Source: Elusimicrobiota bacterium (GTDB lineage Bacteria > Elusimicrobiota > Endomicrobiia > Endomicrobiales > Endomicrobiaceae). From it: a DNA stretch of 10,326 nt. The stretch covers positions 1 through 10,326 of the forward strand of contig JAITCX010000085.1 of assembly GCA_031282945.1 (NCBI GenBank), read 5' to 3'. Both the position numbers and the translations under genes were made by a program. Positions 1 to 6,567 of this stretch are shown piece by piece (position 1 is the stretch's first letter; every line of letters begins with the position of its first letter). Below the pieces are notes generated by a model. It searched no databases. It had not been told where the DNA came from and saw nothing but the letters and a program-made list of their open reading frames with translations.

Positions 1-903
1 ATTAAAGAGTATGTTCAAAAATATCCGCACATAATAAAACCTATCTATGAAACCCAAAATCAATATTCAAAAATTGGCAGTCCCTATTATATAGACAAAA
101 TGATGTGGTCTAAAGTTAGAGGCAAATATGTCGCTCTTTGCGAGGGAGACGATTATTGGATAAGCGCCGACAAATTGCAAAAGCAAGTAGATTTTTTAGA
201 AGCTCATCCAGATTTTTCTATGTGCGTTCATCCCGTTTATGAAATTTTTGCAGACGATCCTTCCCGCAAACGTATAATTCCGCCTCCTGAAACCAGAATT
301 AAAAAAGATGTTTTAACGATAGATGATTTTGTCTTTGACTATAATGATATGTGTTATACCGCTTCCATTATGTTTAGGTGGAGAAAAGATGCGCTAGATT
401 TATTGCCTTTTGGAATAATAACGGGCGATATGTGGCTATGCACTTTGCATGCCAGCGTTGGCAAAGTGAAATTTATTGATGAAGTAATGGCGGTCTATAC
501 TATTAGCCCGACAGGCATATCGCAGAGATATTTTGGCGAGGGGGCCGATAGCGAATTTGGTTTGCGCAATGTTGTTGAGATGATGCGTTTTTATGATTCT
601 GTCTATAGGGATATAATGCATAAAGATGAAAAATATTATAGGGATCTTACTTATCATTTTTATTTTATATGTAAGCAATTATTGGCGCCGGAAAATAAAA
701 AATATGAAAATAATTTATTAAAGCTTCATCAAGAGTTTAGCGAGTATTTTCATAATATGATTAGAGATTTGCATGACGCTTTTAGCAATAGAGATTATGA
801 GGCGAGAAAATTTAGAAAAAAGTTTAAACTTTTTAGATTGCTTTTTGTTGGCATGACGGTTTTATTTATTTGTCTATTAATAACTTTTTTAAAGGCGATC
901 TAA
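1..903 (+). CDS. Family 2 glycosyltransferase, 5' truncated by the window edge
   Basis: The frame is open from base 1, so 300 residues of the C-terminal part are visible; the real start lies upstream. It is expected to transfer a sugar from a nucleotide-sugar donor to a growing glycan at the inner membrane. The acidic motif CEGDDYW (EGDDYW at visible residues 48-53) followed by KLQKQVDFLE is characteristic of GT-A fold family 2 enzymes; the two Asp would bind metal and nucleotide. The missing part should be roughly the first 50-60 residues with the nucleotide-binding VSVIMPxYN-type strand. A basic stretch (ARKFRKKFK) precedes a hydrophobic helix at about residues 277-300 that ends the protein, suggesting a C-terminal membrane anchor with the catalytic domain in the cytoplasm. 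The stop is 1 base before the next start. Donor and acceptor cannot be read from the sequence. Confidence 0.88.
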   Translation: MKEYVQKYPHIIKPIYETQNQYSKIGSPYYIDKMMWSKVRGKYVALCEGDDYWISADKLQKQVDFLEAHPDFSMCVHPVYEIFADDPSRKRIIPPPETRIKKDVLTIDDFVFDYNDMCYTASIMFRWRKDALDLLPFGIITGDMWLCTLHASVGKVKFIDEVMAVYTISPTGISQRYFGEGADSEFGLRNVVEMMRFYDSVYRDIMHKDEKYYRDLTYHFYFICKQLLAPENKKYENNLLKLHQEFSEYFHNMIRDLHDAFSNRDYEARKFRKKFKLFRLLFVGMTVLFICLLITFLKAI

Positions 904-904
904 A

Positions 905-2029
905 ATGAAAATGCCGGATAAACCAATTTATATAACAAGCCCATTGCTGCCGAGTTTAGAGGATTTAAATAGAGAATTGAAAATAATTTTTTCCTCAAAA
1001 CAATTGACCAATATGGGAAATTATCATAATTTGCTTGAACAAAAACTTAAAGATGTTTTAAAGTTAAAAGGCAGTCTTTCGCTTTTTAATAATGGAACTA
1101 TAGCTTTAATGATTGCTTTAAAAGTTTTAAATTTAGCGCAAGGCAGTGAAGTTATAACAACTCCTTGGACATTTGCCGCAACGCCGCACTGCATTGTTTG
1201 GAACAATCTCAAACCTGTTTTTTGCGATATAAAAAGAGATTCAATGTGTATTGATCCTTCTCAAATTGAAAAACACATTACAAAAAATACTTCGGCAATT
1301 TTGGGGGTGCATGTCTATGGTTTTGCATGCGATGTTGAAAAAATAGAAACCATTGCAAAGAAATATAATTTAAAGGTTATATATGATGCGGCGCATGCTT
1401 TTAGTTCTGAAATTGACGCAATAGGCATAGGAAATTTTGGCGATATTTCTATGTTTTCTTTTCATGCGACAAAATTATTTAATACAATAGAAGGCGGAGC
1501 TTTGGCTTATCCTGATAAAAATTTGGAACGGCAAATTTATAATTTTAGAAATTTTGGAATAAGAAATGAGGAACTTGTTGAGGAAGTCGGCATAAATGGA
1601 AAATTAAATGAATTGCAGGCGGCAGTTGGTTTATTAAATTTAAAATTGTTTGAAAATGAAAAACAAAAAAGAGCTAAGTTAAAAGATTTTTATGATAAAA
1701 CTCTTTCAAAGATAATAGGCATAACAATTCCAAAACTTGCAAGCAATATAAAAAATTCCTATCAATATTATCCCATAATAATAGAAAATAATTTTTGGAC
1801 AAGCAGAAATGAACTCTATGATATTTTGCGTAAAGTTAATATTTTTACGAGGAAATATTTTTATCCGCTTTGTTCGGATTATGAATGTTATAAAAATCTG
1901 CCGTCTGCAAACGCTGAAAATTTGCCAGTGGCAAACGAGTTAAAAAATAAAGTTTTATGTATTCCATTTTATGGGGATTTGCCAATTTCTATAGCTGAAT
2001 TTATTTGTTATAAAATAGCGGGCAATTAG
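905..2029 (+). CDS. DegT/EryC1/StrS family sugar aminotransferase (VioA-like, probable 4-amino-sugar type)
   Basis: A 374-residue PLP enzyme of normal length for the family. It should convert a nucleotide-linked keto-deoxysugar to an amino sugar using glutamate as donor. Visible landmarks: NNGTIALMIAL (about 62-72) for cofactor phosphate binding; TTPWTFAAT (85-93); Asp161 in YDAAHAF, which would pair with the pyridine nitrogen; and Lys190 in SFHATKLFNTIEGG, the Schiff-base lysine. The stacking position is His164, where many family members have Gln; from memory, this and the FHATK-FNTIEGG motif resemble dTDP-4-amino-4,6-dideoxyglucose (VioA-type) transaminases, so Qui4N- or Fuc4N-type chemistry is the best guess, not a proof. 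The start follows the previous stop by one base, with a weak AAAGG at 891-895. A role in phosphonate amination is unlikely, because known aminoethylphosphonate transaminases belong to another PLP family. Confidence 0.88.
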   Translation: MKMPDKPIYITSPLLPSLEDLNRELKIIFSSKQLTNMGNYHNLLEQKLKDVLKLKGSLSLFNNGTIALMIALKVLNLAQGSEVITTPWTFAATPHCIVWNNLKPVFCDIKRDSMCIDPSQIEKHITKNTSAILGVHVYGFACDVEKIETIAKKYNLKVIYDAAHAFSSEIDAIGIGNFGDISMFSFHATKLFNTIEGGALAYPDKNLERQIYNFRNFGIRNEELVEEVGINGKLNELQAAVGLLNLKLFENEKQKRAKLKDFYDKTLSKIIGITIPKLASNIKNSYQYYPIIIENNFWTSRNELYDILRKVNIFTRKYFYPLCSDYECYKNLPSANAENLPVANELKNKVLCIPFYGDLPISIAEFICYKIAGN

Positions 2030-2042
2030 ATTAAAATTTTTT

Positions 2043-2055
2043 CGGAGGCAAATTG
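2043..2055 (+). promoter_or_regulatory. Strong Shine-Dalgarno site deciding a TTG start
   Basis: CGGAGG at 2043-2048 lies 4 bases before TTG at 2053-2055. The translated N-terminus (KPDIFFSIL then GVPDSLLK) matches the usual beginning of phosphonopyruvate decarboxylases, and no in-frame ATG occurs before the conserved GVPDSLL block, so TTG is the likely start. This is the strongest ribosome site in the window and sits in its longest intergenic gap (23 bases). Confidence 0.8.
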
Positions 2056-4179
2056 AAACCAGATATATTTTTTTCCATTTTAAAAAAAGAGGGCATAGAT
2101 TTTTTTTGCGGCGTGCCTGATAGCTTATTAAAAGATTTTTGTTTTTATGTGGATGATAATTGCGCTGATCACATTGTCTGTGCAAATGAGGGCAATGCTA
2201 TCGCTATGGCTTGCGGGCATTATCTTGCAACAGGCAAAATTGCATGCGTGTATATGCAAAATTCCGGACTTGGAAATTGTATAAATCCGCTTTTATCTCT
2301 AAGTGATCCTGAAGTTTATAATATTCCTCTTTTAATGATAATCGGCATGCGCGGAGCGCCCAATGTAAAAGACGAACCTCAACATATAAAACAAGGAAAA
2401 GTTACGGATAAACTTTTGGATGCGATGCAAATAAAATATAGTTATTTATCTCAAAATATAGATGAAATAAAGCAAGCTTGTAACTATATGAAAGAAACCA
2501 AAAGACCTTATGCTTTTTTGGTAAACAAAGGATTTTTTGAAAAATATGAACGTCAAATTAAACCTCAAATAAATACGCTTTCCTGCAAGGAGGCTGTCGT
2601 TGCAATCCTAGAAAAGATCCCTCAAAATTCCGCTATAGTTTCAACCACAGGCCACATTTCGCGGTATTTATATCAAGCAAGGCAAGATAGCGATGCAGGC
2701 CATGCCAAAGATTTTTTAACGGTTGGGTCTATGGGTCATTGTTCATCCATTGCCGCAGAAATTGCCCGCCAAAAACCCACTAGACAAATTTTTTGTTTTG
2801 ACGGAGACGGCGCATTTTTAATGCATATGGGATCAATTTCTGTTATAGCTTCTTTAAACTTAAAAAATTTTAAGCATATAGTTTTTAACAATAATGCGCA
2901 TGCATCTGTCGGGGGTCTTGCGACAGTTGCAGGGGGAATGGACTTTCAAAAACTTGCTAAATCTTGTGGTTATAAAGAGGCTTACATTGCTGCAAATTTA
3001 GAGGAGCTAAAAAATATTTTGCCTGATTTTATTGAAAAAGACGGTCCTGCATTGCTTGAAATAAAAATTAAACAATCAAGCGGAGATGATTTGCCCAGAC
3101 CTAAAGAAAAACCAGCTGACAATAAAGAATTGTTTATGGATTTTTTGCAAGATAATTCTTTTATTGGAAAAGGGAGCATAAATAAATTGCAGGAAGTTAT
3201 TGCCAATTCTAAAAATATTTTGATTTTTACGGGCAATACAATTTTTGAAAAAATTAAAGATATAACTGTCCCTTTATTAAAAGGCAAAAACATAGATTTC
3301 TATAATGATTTTTCTACAAATCCAAATATTTTAGAATTGCAAAAAGCTCTTAATTCAATAAATAAAAATTATGATACGATAATTGCTGTGGGCGGCGGGA
3401 GCGTTATAGATTTTGCAAAACTCTATAAATATGAAACTAAATCAAATGCTTTTTTTATAGCTATTCCAACAACGGCAGGTTCTGGCAGCCAAGCCACAAA
3501 ATTTGCGGTTTGTTTTGTAGACGGCAAAAAAAAATCTATAGAATCCGATAATCTTTTGCCAAACATTGCAATTGTAGATCCGCAATTTTTAAAAGATAGT
3601 CCAAGATATTTAAAAGCCTGTTGCGCATTTGATGCGCTCAGCCAAAGCATAGAATCTTTTTGGTCTATTTATTCAACTCCATTGAGCAGAAAATATGCGC
3701 TTGCATCACTGGAGCTTTGTAAGGACAATATTGTTTCTTTTGTAAATTCTGAGGATGAAAAAAGCGCTTATAATATGGCATTGGCGGCGCATTTATCAGG
3801 CAAAGCTATAAATATTTCAAAAACCACAGTTGCGCATGCGCTTTCATATGTATTTAATGTTAAATACAATATTGCGCATGGACATGCCGTGGCATTGAGT
3901 TTTGCGCGGGCTTTTGAAGCGAACGTAAATATTGCTCCTCAAGATTTGCTAGATAAGCGCGGCGCGGATTTTTATAAAAATATTTCCAATACTTTAAAAA
4001 GCATGTTTAATAAAGATTATTTTCGAAATTTATTTATGCAAATTGGTTTAGAGACAAATTTAACTAAATTAGGCATAAAAAATATTTCCGATTTAGTAAA
4101 AGAAGTTAACCTAGAAAGGCTTTCAAATAATCCAAGGAAATTTACTTTTAAAGAATTAGAAAATCTATTTTTTATATAA
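2053..4179 (+). CDS. Bifunctional phosphonopyruvate decarboxylase / iron-type alcohol dehydrogenase (phosphonoacetaldehyde reductase) fusion
   Basis: One uninterrupted 708-residue frame holds two full enzymes. Residues 1 to about 368 are a thiamine-diphosphate phosphonopyruvate decarboxylase (Ppd/AepY): GVPDSLLK (20-27), catalytic Glu46 in NEGNAIAMA, YMQNSGLGN (67-75), SDPEVY-IP (84-92), VKDEPQHIKQG (105-115), GSMGH (225-229), and the ThDP/Mg motif from GDG (251-253) to NN (279-280). Residues about 369-708 are a group III (iron-type) alcohol dehydrogenase: GGGSVIDFAK (447-456), IPTTAGSGSQATK (471-483), and metal-ligand positions Asp527, Gln531, His595 and His609 with the family's spacing. Phosphonopyruvate would be decarboxylated to phosphonoacetaldehyde and reduced to 2-hydroxyethylphosphonate in the cytoplasm. 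Position 531 is Gln where classical members have His. Around 281-291 the Ppd half reads NAHASVGGLAT, where I recall GAHDSVGGQPT in characterised enzymes. The first activity is well supported; the reductase substrate is inferred from the fusion. Confidence 0.9.
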   Translation: MKPDIFFSILKKEGIDFFCGVPDSLLKDFCFYVDDNCADHIVCANEGNAIAMACGHYLATGKIACVYMQNSGLGNCINPLLSLSDPEVYNIPLLMIIGMRGAPNVKDEPQHIKQGKVTDKLLDAMQIKYSYLSQNIDEIKQACNYMKETKRPYAFLVNKGFFEKYERQIKPQINTLSCKEAVVAILEKIPQNSAIVSTTGHISRYLYQARQDSDAGHAKDFLTVGSMGHCSSIAAEIARQKPTRQIFCFDGDGAFLMHMGSISVIASLNLKNFKHIVFNNNAHASVGGLATVAGGMDFQKLAKSCGYKEAYIAANLEELKNILPDFIEKDGPALLEIKIKQSSGDDLPRPKEKPADNKELFMDFLQDNSFIGKGSINKLQEVIANSKNILIFTGNTIFEKIKDITVPLLKGKNIDFYNDFSTNPNILELQKALNSINKNYDTIIAVGGGSVIDFAKLYKYETKSNAFFIAIPTTAGSGSQATKFAVCFVDGKKKSIESDNLLPNIAIVDPQFLKDSPRYLKACCAFDALSQSIESFWSIYSTPLSRKYALASLELCKDNIVSFVNSEDEKSAYNMALAAHLSGKAINISKTTVAHALSYVFNVKYNIAHGHAVALSFARAFEANVNIAPQDLLDKRGADFYKNISNTLKSMFNKDYFRNLFMQIGLETNLTKLGIKNISDLVKEVNLERLSNNPRKFTFKELENLFFI
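3526..3534 (+). repeat. A9 homopolymer tract inside the reductase domain
   Basis: Nine consecutive A encode Lys492-494 in the dehydrogenase half of the fusion gene. It is the longest mononucleotide run I found in the window. A slip of one base would truncate the reductase while leaving the decarboxylase domain intact. In such an AT-rich genome a run of this length can arise by chance. Confidence 0.7.
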
Positions 4180-4190
4180 GGATAATTGAG

Positions 4191-5285
4191 ATGATAAAAT
4201 TTTTAGATTTGCATAATATAAATGAAAAATATAGAGCGGAAATTGAAATAGCGCTTAAAGAAGTTTTAGATAGCGGCATATATTTGCTTGGAAAACAAAA
4301 TGAGGTTTTTTGTAAAAATTTTGCAGAGTTTTGCGGCGCAAAATATGCTGTGGGGGCGGCAAATGGATTGGATGCAATAAAGCTAATTATTAAAGCTTTT
4401 GGCTTTAGCGCGGGAGATGAAATTATTACGCCTGCAAACACTTTTATTGCCAGTATGCTTGCAATATCGGAAAACGGCGCCGTTCCTGTTTTGGTTGAAC
4501 CTTCCCTTGACACATATAATATAGATCCCAATGCAATAGAACAAAAAATCACCTCTAAAACTAAAGCGATTTTAGTTGTGCATTTATACGGTCAAACTGC
4601 AGATATGGATAAAATTTTAGAAATTGCAAAAAAATATAATTTAGTTGTAATAGAGGATTGCGCTCAGGCGCATGGCGCAAAATATAAAGGAAAACCTGCG
4701 GGAAGTTTGGGCGATGCGGCTGCATTTTCTTTTTATCCCGCTAAAAATCTCGGCGCTTTATCTGATGGGGGGGCTATTGTAACTAACAATGAAAAACTGC
4801 TTGAAAAAATTTCTTGTCTTGCAAATTATGGCGCGATAAAAAAATATGAATATATTTATAAAGGCGTAAATTCTCGGCTGTCGGAAATGTCGGCGGCTAT
4901 TTTAAATGTAAAATTAAAATATTTATCTTTAGATAATGCCCGCCGTAAACAAATAGCGGATTTTTATTTGCAAAATATAAAAAATCCTCTGGTTGTATTA
5001 CCAAAAATTTCTTGTCCTGAAAGCGAACATGCTTGGTATACTTTTGTTTTAAGAGTTTCTAATAGACAAAAATTTCAAGATTATTTAAATCAAAAAGGGG
5101 TAGAAACTTTAATTTATTATCCCATCCCTCCTCACAAACAAGAAGCTTATAGAGAGTGGAATAATTTAAGTTTTCCTATTACTGAAAAAATCCATAGAGA
5201 AATTATTTCTTTGCCTTGCAATCCATGTTTAACGGACGGGCAAATAGAACAAATTGTAGATATTGTAAATTCCTATAGAGGATAA
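4191..5285 (+). CDS. DegT/EryC1/StrS family aminotransferase, FdtB-like (probable dTDP-3-amino-3,6-dideoxyhexose transaminase)
   Basis: A 364-residue PLP-dependent transaminase of the usual family length. The opening IKFLDLHNINEKYRAEI, then LDSGIYLLGKQNEVF, VGAANGLDAI (54-63), PANTFIASMLAI (81-92), VVHLYGQTADM (129-139), EDCAQAHGA (155-163) and FSFYPAKNLGALSDGG (179-194) closely follow the FdtB/QdtB pattern. Lys185 is the Schiff-base lysine, Asp156 the pyridine-nitrogen partner and Gln159 the stacking residue. These enzymes aminate C3 of a dTDP-3-keto-6-deoxyhexose made by RmlB and a ketoisomerase (FdtA/QdtA); neither partner is in the window. The protein clearly differs from the aminotransferase at 905-2029, so two different amino sugars are expected. 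An AAGGA site at 4178-4182, overlapping the previous stop, precedes the ATG by 8 bases. Galacto versus gluco product, and hexose versus another acceptor, cannot be decided here. Confidence 0.88.
   Translation: MIKFLDLHNINEKYRAEIEIALKEVLDSGIYLLGKQNEVFCKNFAEFCGAKYAVGAANGLDAIKLIIKAFGFSAGDEIITPANTFIASMLAISENGAVPVLVEPSLDTYNIDPNAIEQKITSKTKAILVVHLYGQTADMDKILEIAKKYNLVVIEDCAQAHGAKYKGKPAGSLGDAAAFSFYPAKNLGALSDGGAIVTNNEKLLEKISCLANYGAIKKYEYIYKGVNSRLSEMSAAILNVKLKYLSLDNARRKQIADFYLQNIKNPLVVLPKISCPESEHAWYTFVLRVSNRQKFQDYLNQKGVETLIYYPIPPHKQEAYREWNNLSFPITEKIHREIISLPCNPCLTDGQIEQIVDIVNSYRG
4767..4773 (+). repeat. G7 homopolymer tract in the FdtB-like gene
   Basis: Seven consecutive G encode Gly193-Gly194 and the first base of Ala195, just after the catalytic lysine region. 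Long G runs are rare in sequence this AT-rich, and poly-G tracts are classical phase-variation sites in surface-glycan genes. At seven bases this one is at the short end for such behaviour, and the frame here is intact. Confidence 0.55.
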
Positions 5286-5286
5286 A

Positions 5287-6567
5287 ATGCGATTTCAAAC
5301 AAAACTTTTTTTAGATAGGCTTTTGGGAAATTTTATTTGTTTTTTGCTTATCCCAATAGTTTTTGTTTTGGGAAAAATATTTAGAATAGACCACAGCATT
5401 AATTCCCAAAATGTAAAAAATATAGCGGTTGCAAAATATTATGGACTTGGCACAATAACCCAAAGCGTTCCAATGTTAAAAGCTCTAAAGAGCAAATATC
5501 CAAATGCAAAGTTATTTTTTATAACGCGTCCTCAAAACAAAGAGCTGGTATCGCTTATTCCCTATATAGATACAATTTTATTTATCAATGATTCCAATTT
5601 ATTTGCGCTTTTAAAAACTTCTTTAAAATTAATTTTTGATTTGCGTTTTAAATATCCCAAAATAGATTTATTTTTTGATTTGGAATTATTTTCTTCTTTT
5701 GGCGTTTTAATTAGTTTATTTTCTATGGCTAGAAATAGATTGGGTTTTTTCTGGGCTAAAGGAACAAACTTTAAAGCTCATATTTATACGCATTTAATGT
5801 ATTTCAATTTCAATAGACCTGTCCGTCTTTCGCATGTTCAGCTTGCAAGGTTGGGCGGAGCGGACATAAATTTCCCAACAACTCTACTGCCTTTTGAGAT
5901 ACCCCAACCCGCTAAAATTTCAGCGCATAAAAAATTGGACGCTTTGTTTGGCGCAAAGAAAAAAAAGATCTTAGCTATAAATGTAAATGCGTCGGAATTA
6001 TCGCTTGCAAGACGGTGGCCTATCAGCAGATTTTCTAAAATTGCTCAAATGTTTTTATCCAAAGATATTTGTATTCTTTTATTGGGAGCGCCTTCTGAAA
6101 AAAATTATACTCAGCAGGTTATAGATAAAATTTCAGATGAGAAACTAAAAGAAAATATTTTTAATGTTTGCGGGTATTTTTCATTGACGGAACTTTTATA
6201 TTTAATGCCTTCCTTTGATTGTTTTCTTACAAATGATACAGGATTAATGAATTTAGCTTATGCTCAAAATGCAAAGGTGATATCTATTTACGGCAATAAT
6301 CTGCCTGAAATGGTGCATGTGGACAATGGCGTCAATATAGCTTTATATAAACCAAGTTATTGCAGTCCATGCCTCTATATTTTTGACTCGCCGCCTTGTA
6401 AAAATAGACGCGTTTGTATGTTAAATATAAGCGTTGAGGATGTCGCTTGCGCAGTTATAGAAGTGATAAATAGACCAAAGCCCGCCAGAAAAGAGGATGA
6501 TATAGACTGCCTTATTTCAGACGATAAAAATTATCTTTTGGGGACATTGAGAAGGATGAAGCAATGA
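5287..6567 (+). CDS. Glycosyltransferase family 9 (heptosyltransferase-like)
   Basis: A 426-residue GT-B fold enzyme of the ADP-heptose:LPS heptosyltransferase family. The N-terminal domain has a hydrophobic stretch at about 15-32, likely for membrane association, then the family signature around YYGLGTITQSVPMLKALK (51-68). The C-terminal domain has INVNAS (231-236), RRWP (242-245), LLLGAPSE (264-271), and the donor-site motif LTNDTGLMNLAYA (314-326) followed by VISIYG. Cysteines 359, 362, 371 and 377 form a CxxC-x8-C-x5-C cluster near the end, a common feature of GT9 proteins. It would add heptose or a related sugar to a lipid-linked core or oligosaccharide at the cytoplasmic face. The ATG is one base after the previous stop, with AGAGGA at 5277-5282 inside the preceding gene. 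The C-terminal tail after about 398 is charged and variable. Whether the donor is a heptose is not shown by the sequence. Confidence 0.88.
   Translation: MRFQTKLFLDRLLGNFICFLLIPIVFVLGKIFRIDHSINSQNVKNIAVAKYYGLGTITQSVPMLKALKSKYPNAKLFFITRPQNKELVSLIPYIDTILFINDSNLFALLKTSLKLIFDLRFKYPKIDLFFDLELFSSFGVLISLFSMARNRLGFFWAKGTNFKAHIYTHLMYFNFNRPVRLSHVQLARLGGADINFPTTLLPFEIPQPAKISAHKKLDALFGAKKKKILAINVNASELSLARRWPISRFSKIAQMFLSKDICILLLGAPSEKNYTQQVIDKISDEKLKENIFNVCGYFSLTELLYLMPSFDCFLTNDTGLMNLAYAQNAKVISIYGNNLPEMVHVDNGVNIALYKPSYCSPCLYIFDSPPCKNRRVCMLNISVEDVACAVIEVINRPKPARKEDDIDCLISDDKNYLLGTLRRMKQ

Noticed and set aside
100..105. Two ATG codons at 100 and 103 as the start of the first glycosyltransferase
   Set aside because: The frame is open to base 1 and the upstream residues (IKEYVQKYPHIIKPIYE) match family 2 glycosyltransferases; the gene is truncated by the window, not started here.
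436..678. Open frame on the minus strand inside the first gene, and similar minus-strand frames elsewhere (1024-1212, 1955-2185, 2982-3293, 3423-3650, 4172-4552, 7990-8193, 8256-8459, 8761-8958)
   Set aside because: All lie opposite strongly conserved genes, show no recognisable domain, and have no operon context. They are mirror frames of AT-rich coding sequence.
905..2029. First aminotransferase as a 2-aminoethylphosphonate-forming enzyme
   Set aside because: Known aminoethylphosphonate transaminases belong to the class V family; this protein has the full DegT sugar aminotransferase motif set.
2030..2045. TTAAAATTTTTT before the fusion gene as a terminator or operator
   Set aside because: The partial symmetry is only A/T bases, has no GC stem, and the gap contains just the ribosome site of the next gene.
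2053..3160. Alternative identity of the first domain as sulfopyruvate decarboxylase or acetolactate synthase
   Set aside because: SDPEVY, VKDEPQHIKQG and the NKELFMDFL ending are typical of phosphonopyruvate decarboxylase, and the length and fusion to a Fe-ADH fit phosphonate metabolism better.
3120..3180. Two separate genes wrongly merged in the fusion region
   Set aside because: There is no stop codon, no ribosome site with a suitable start, and no long homopolymer at the junction. The A9 run lies well inside the second domain and the frame stays correct on both sides of it.
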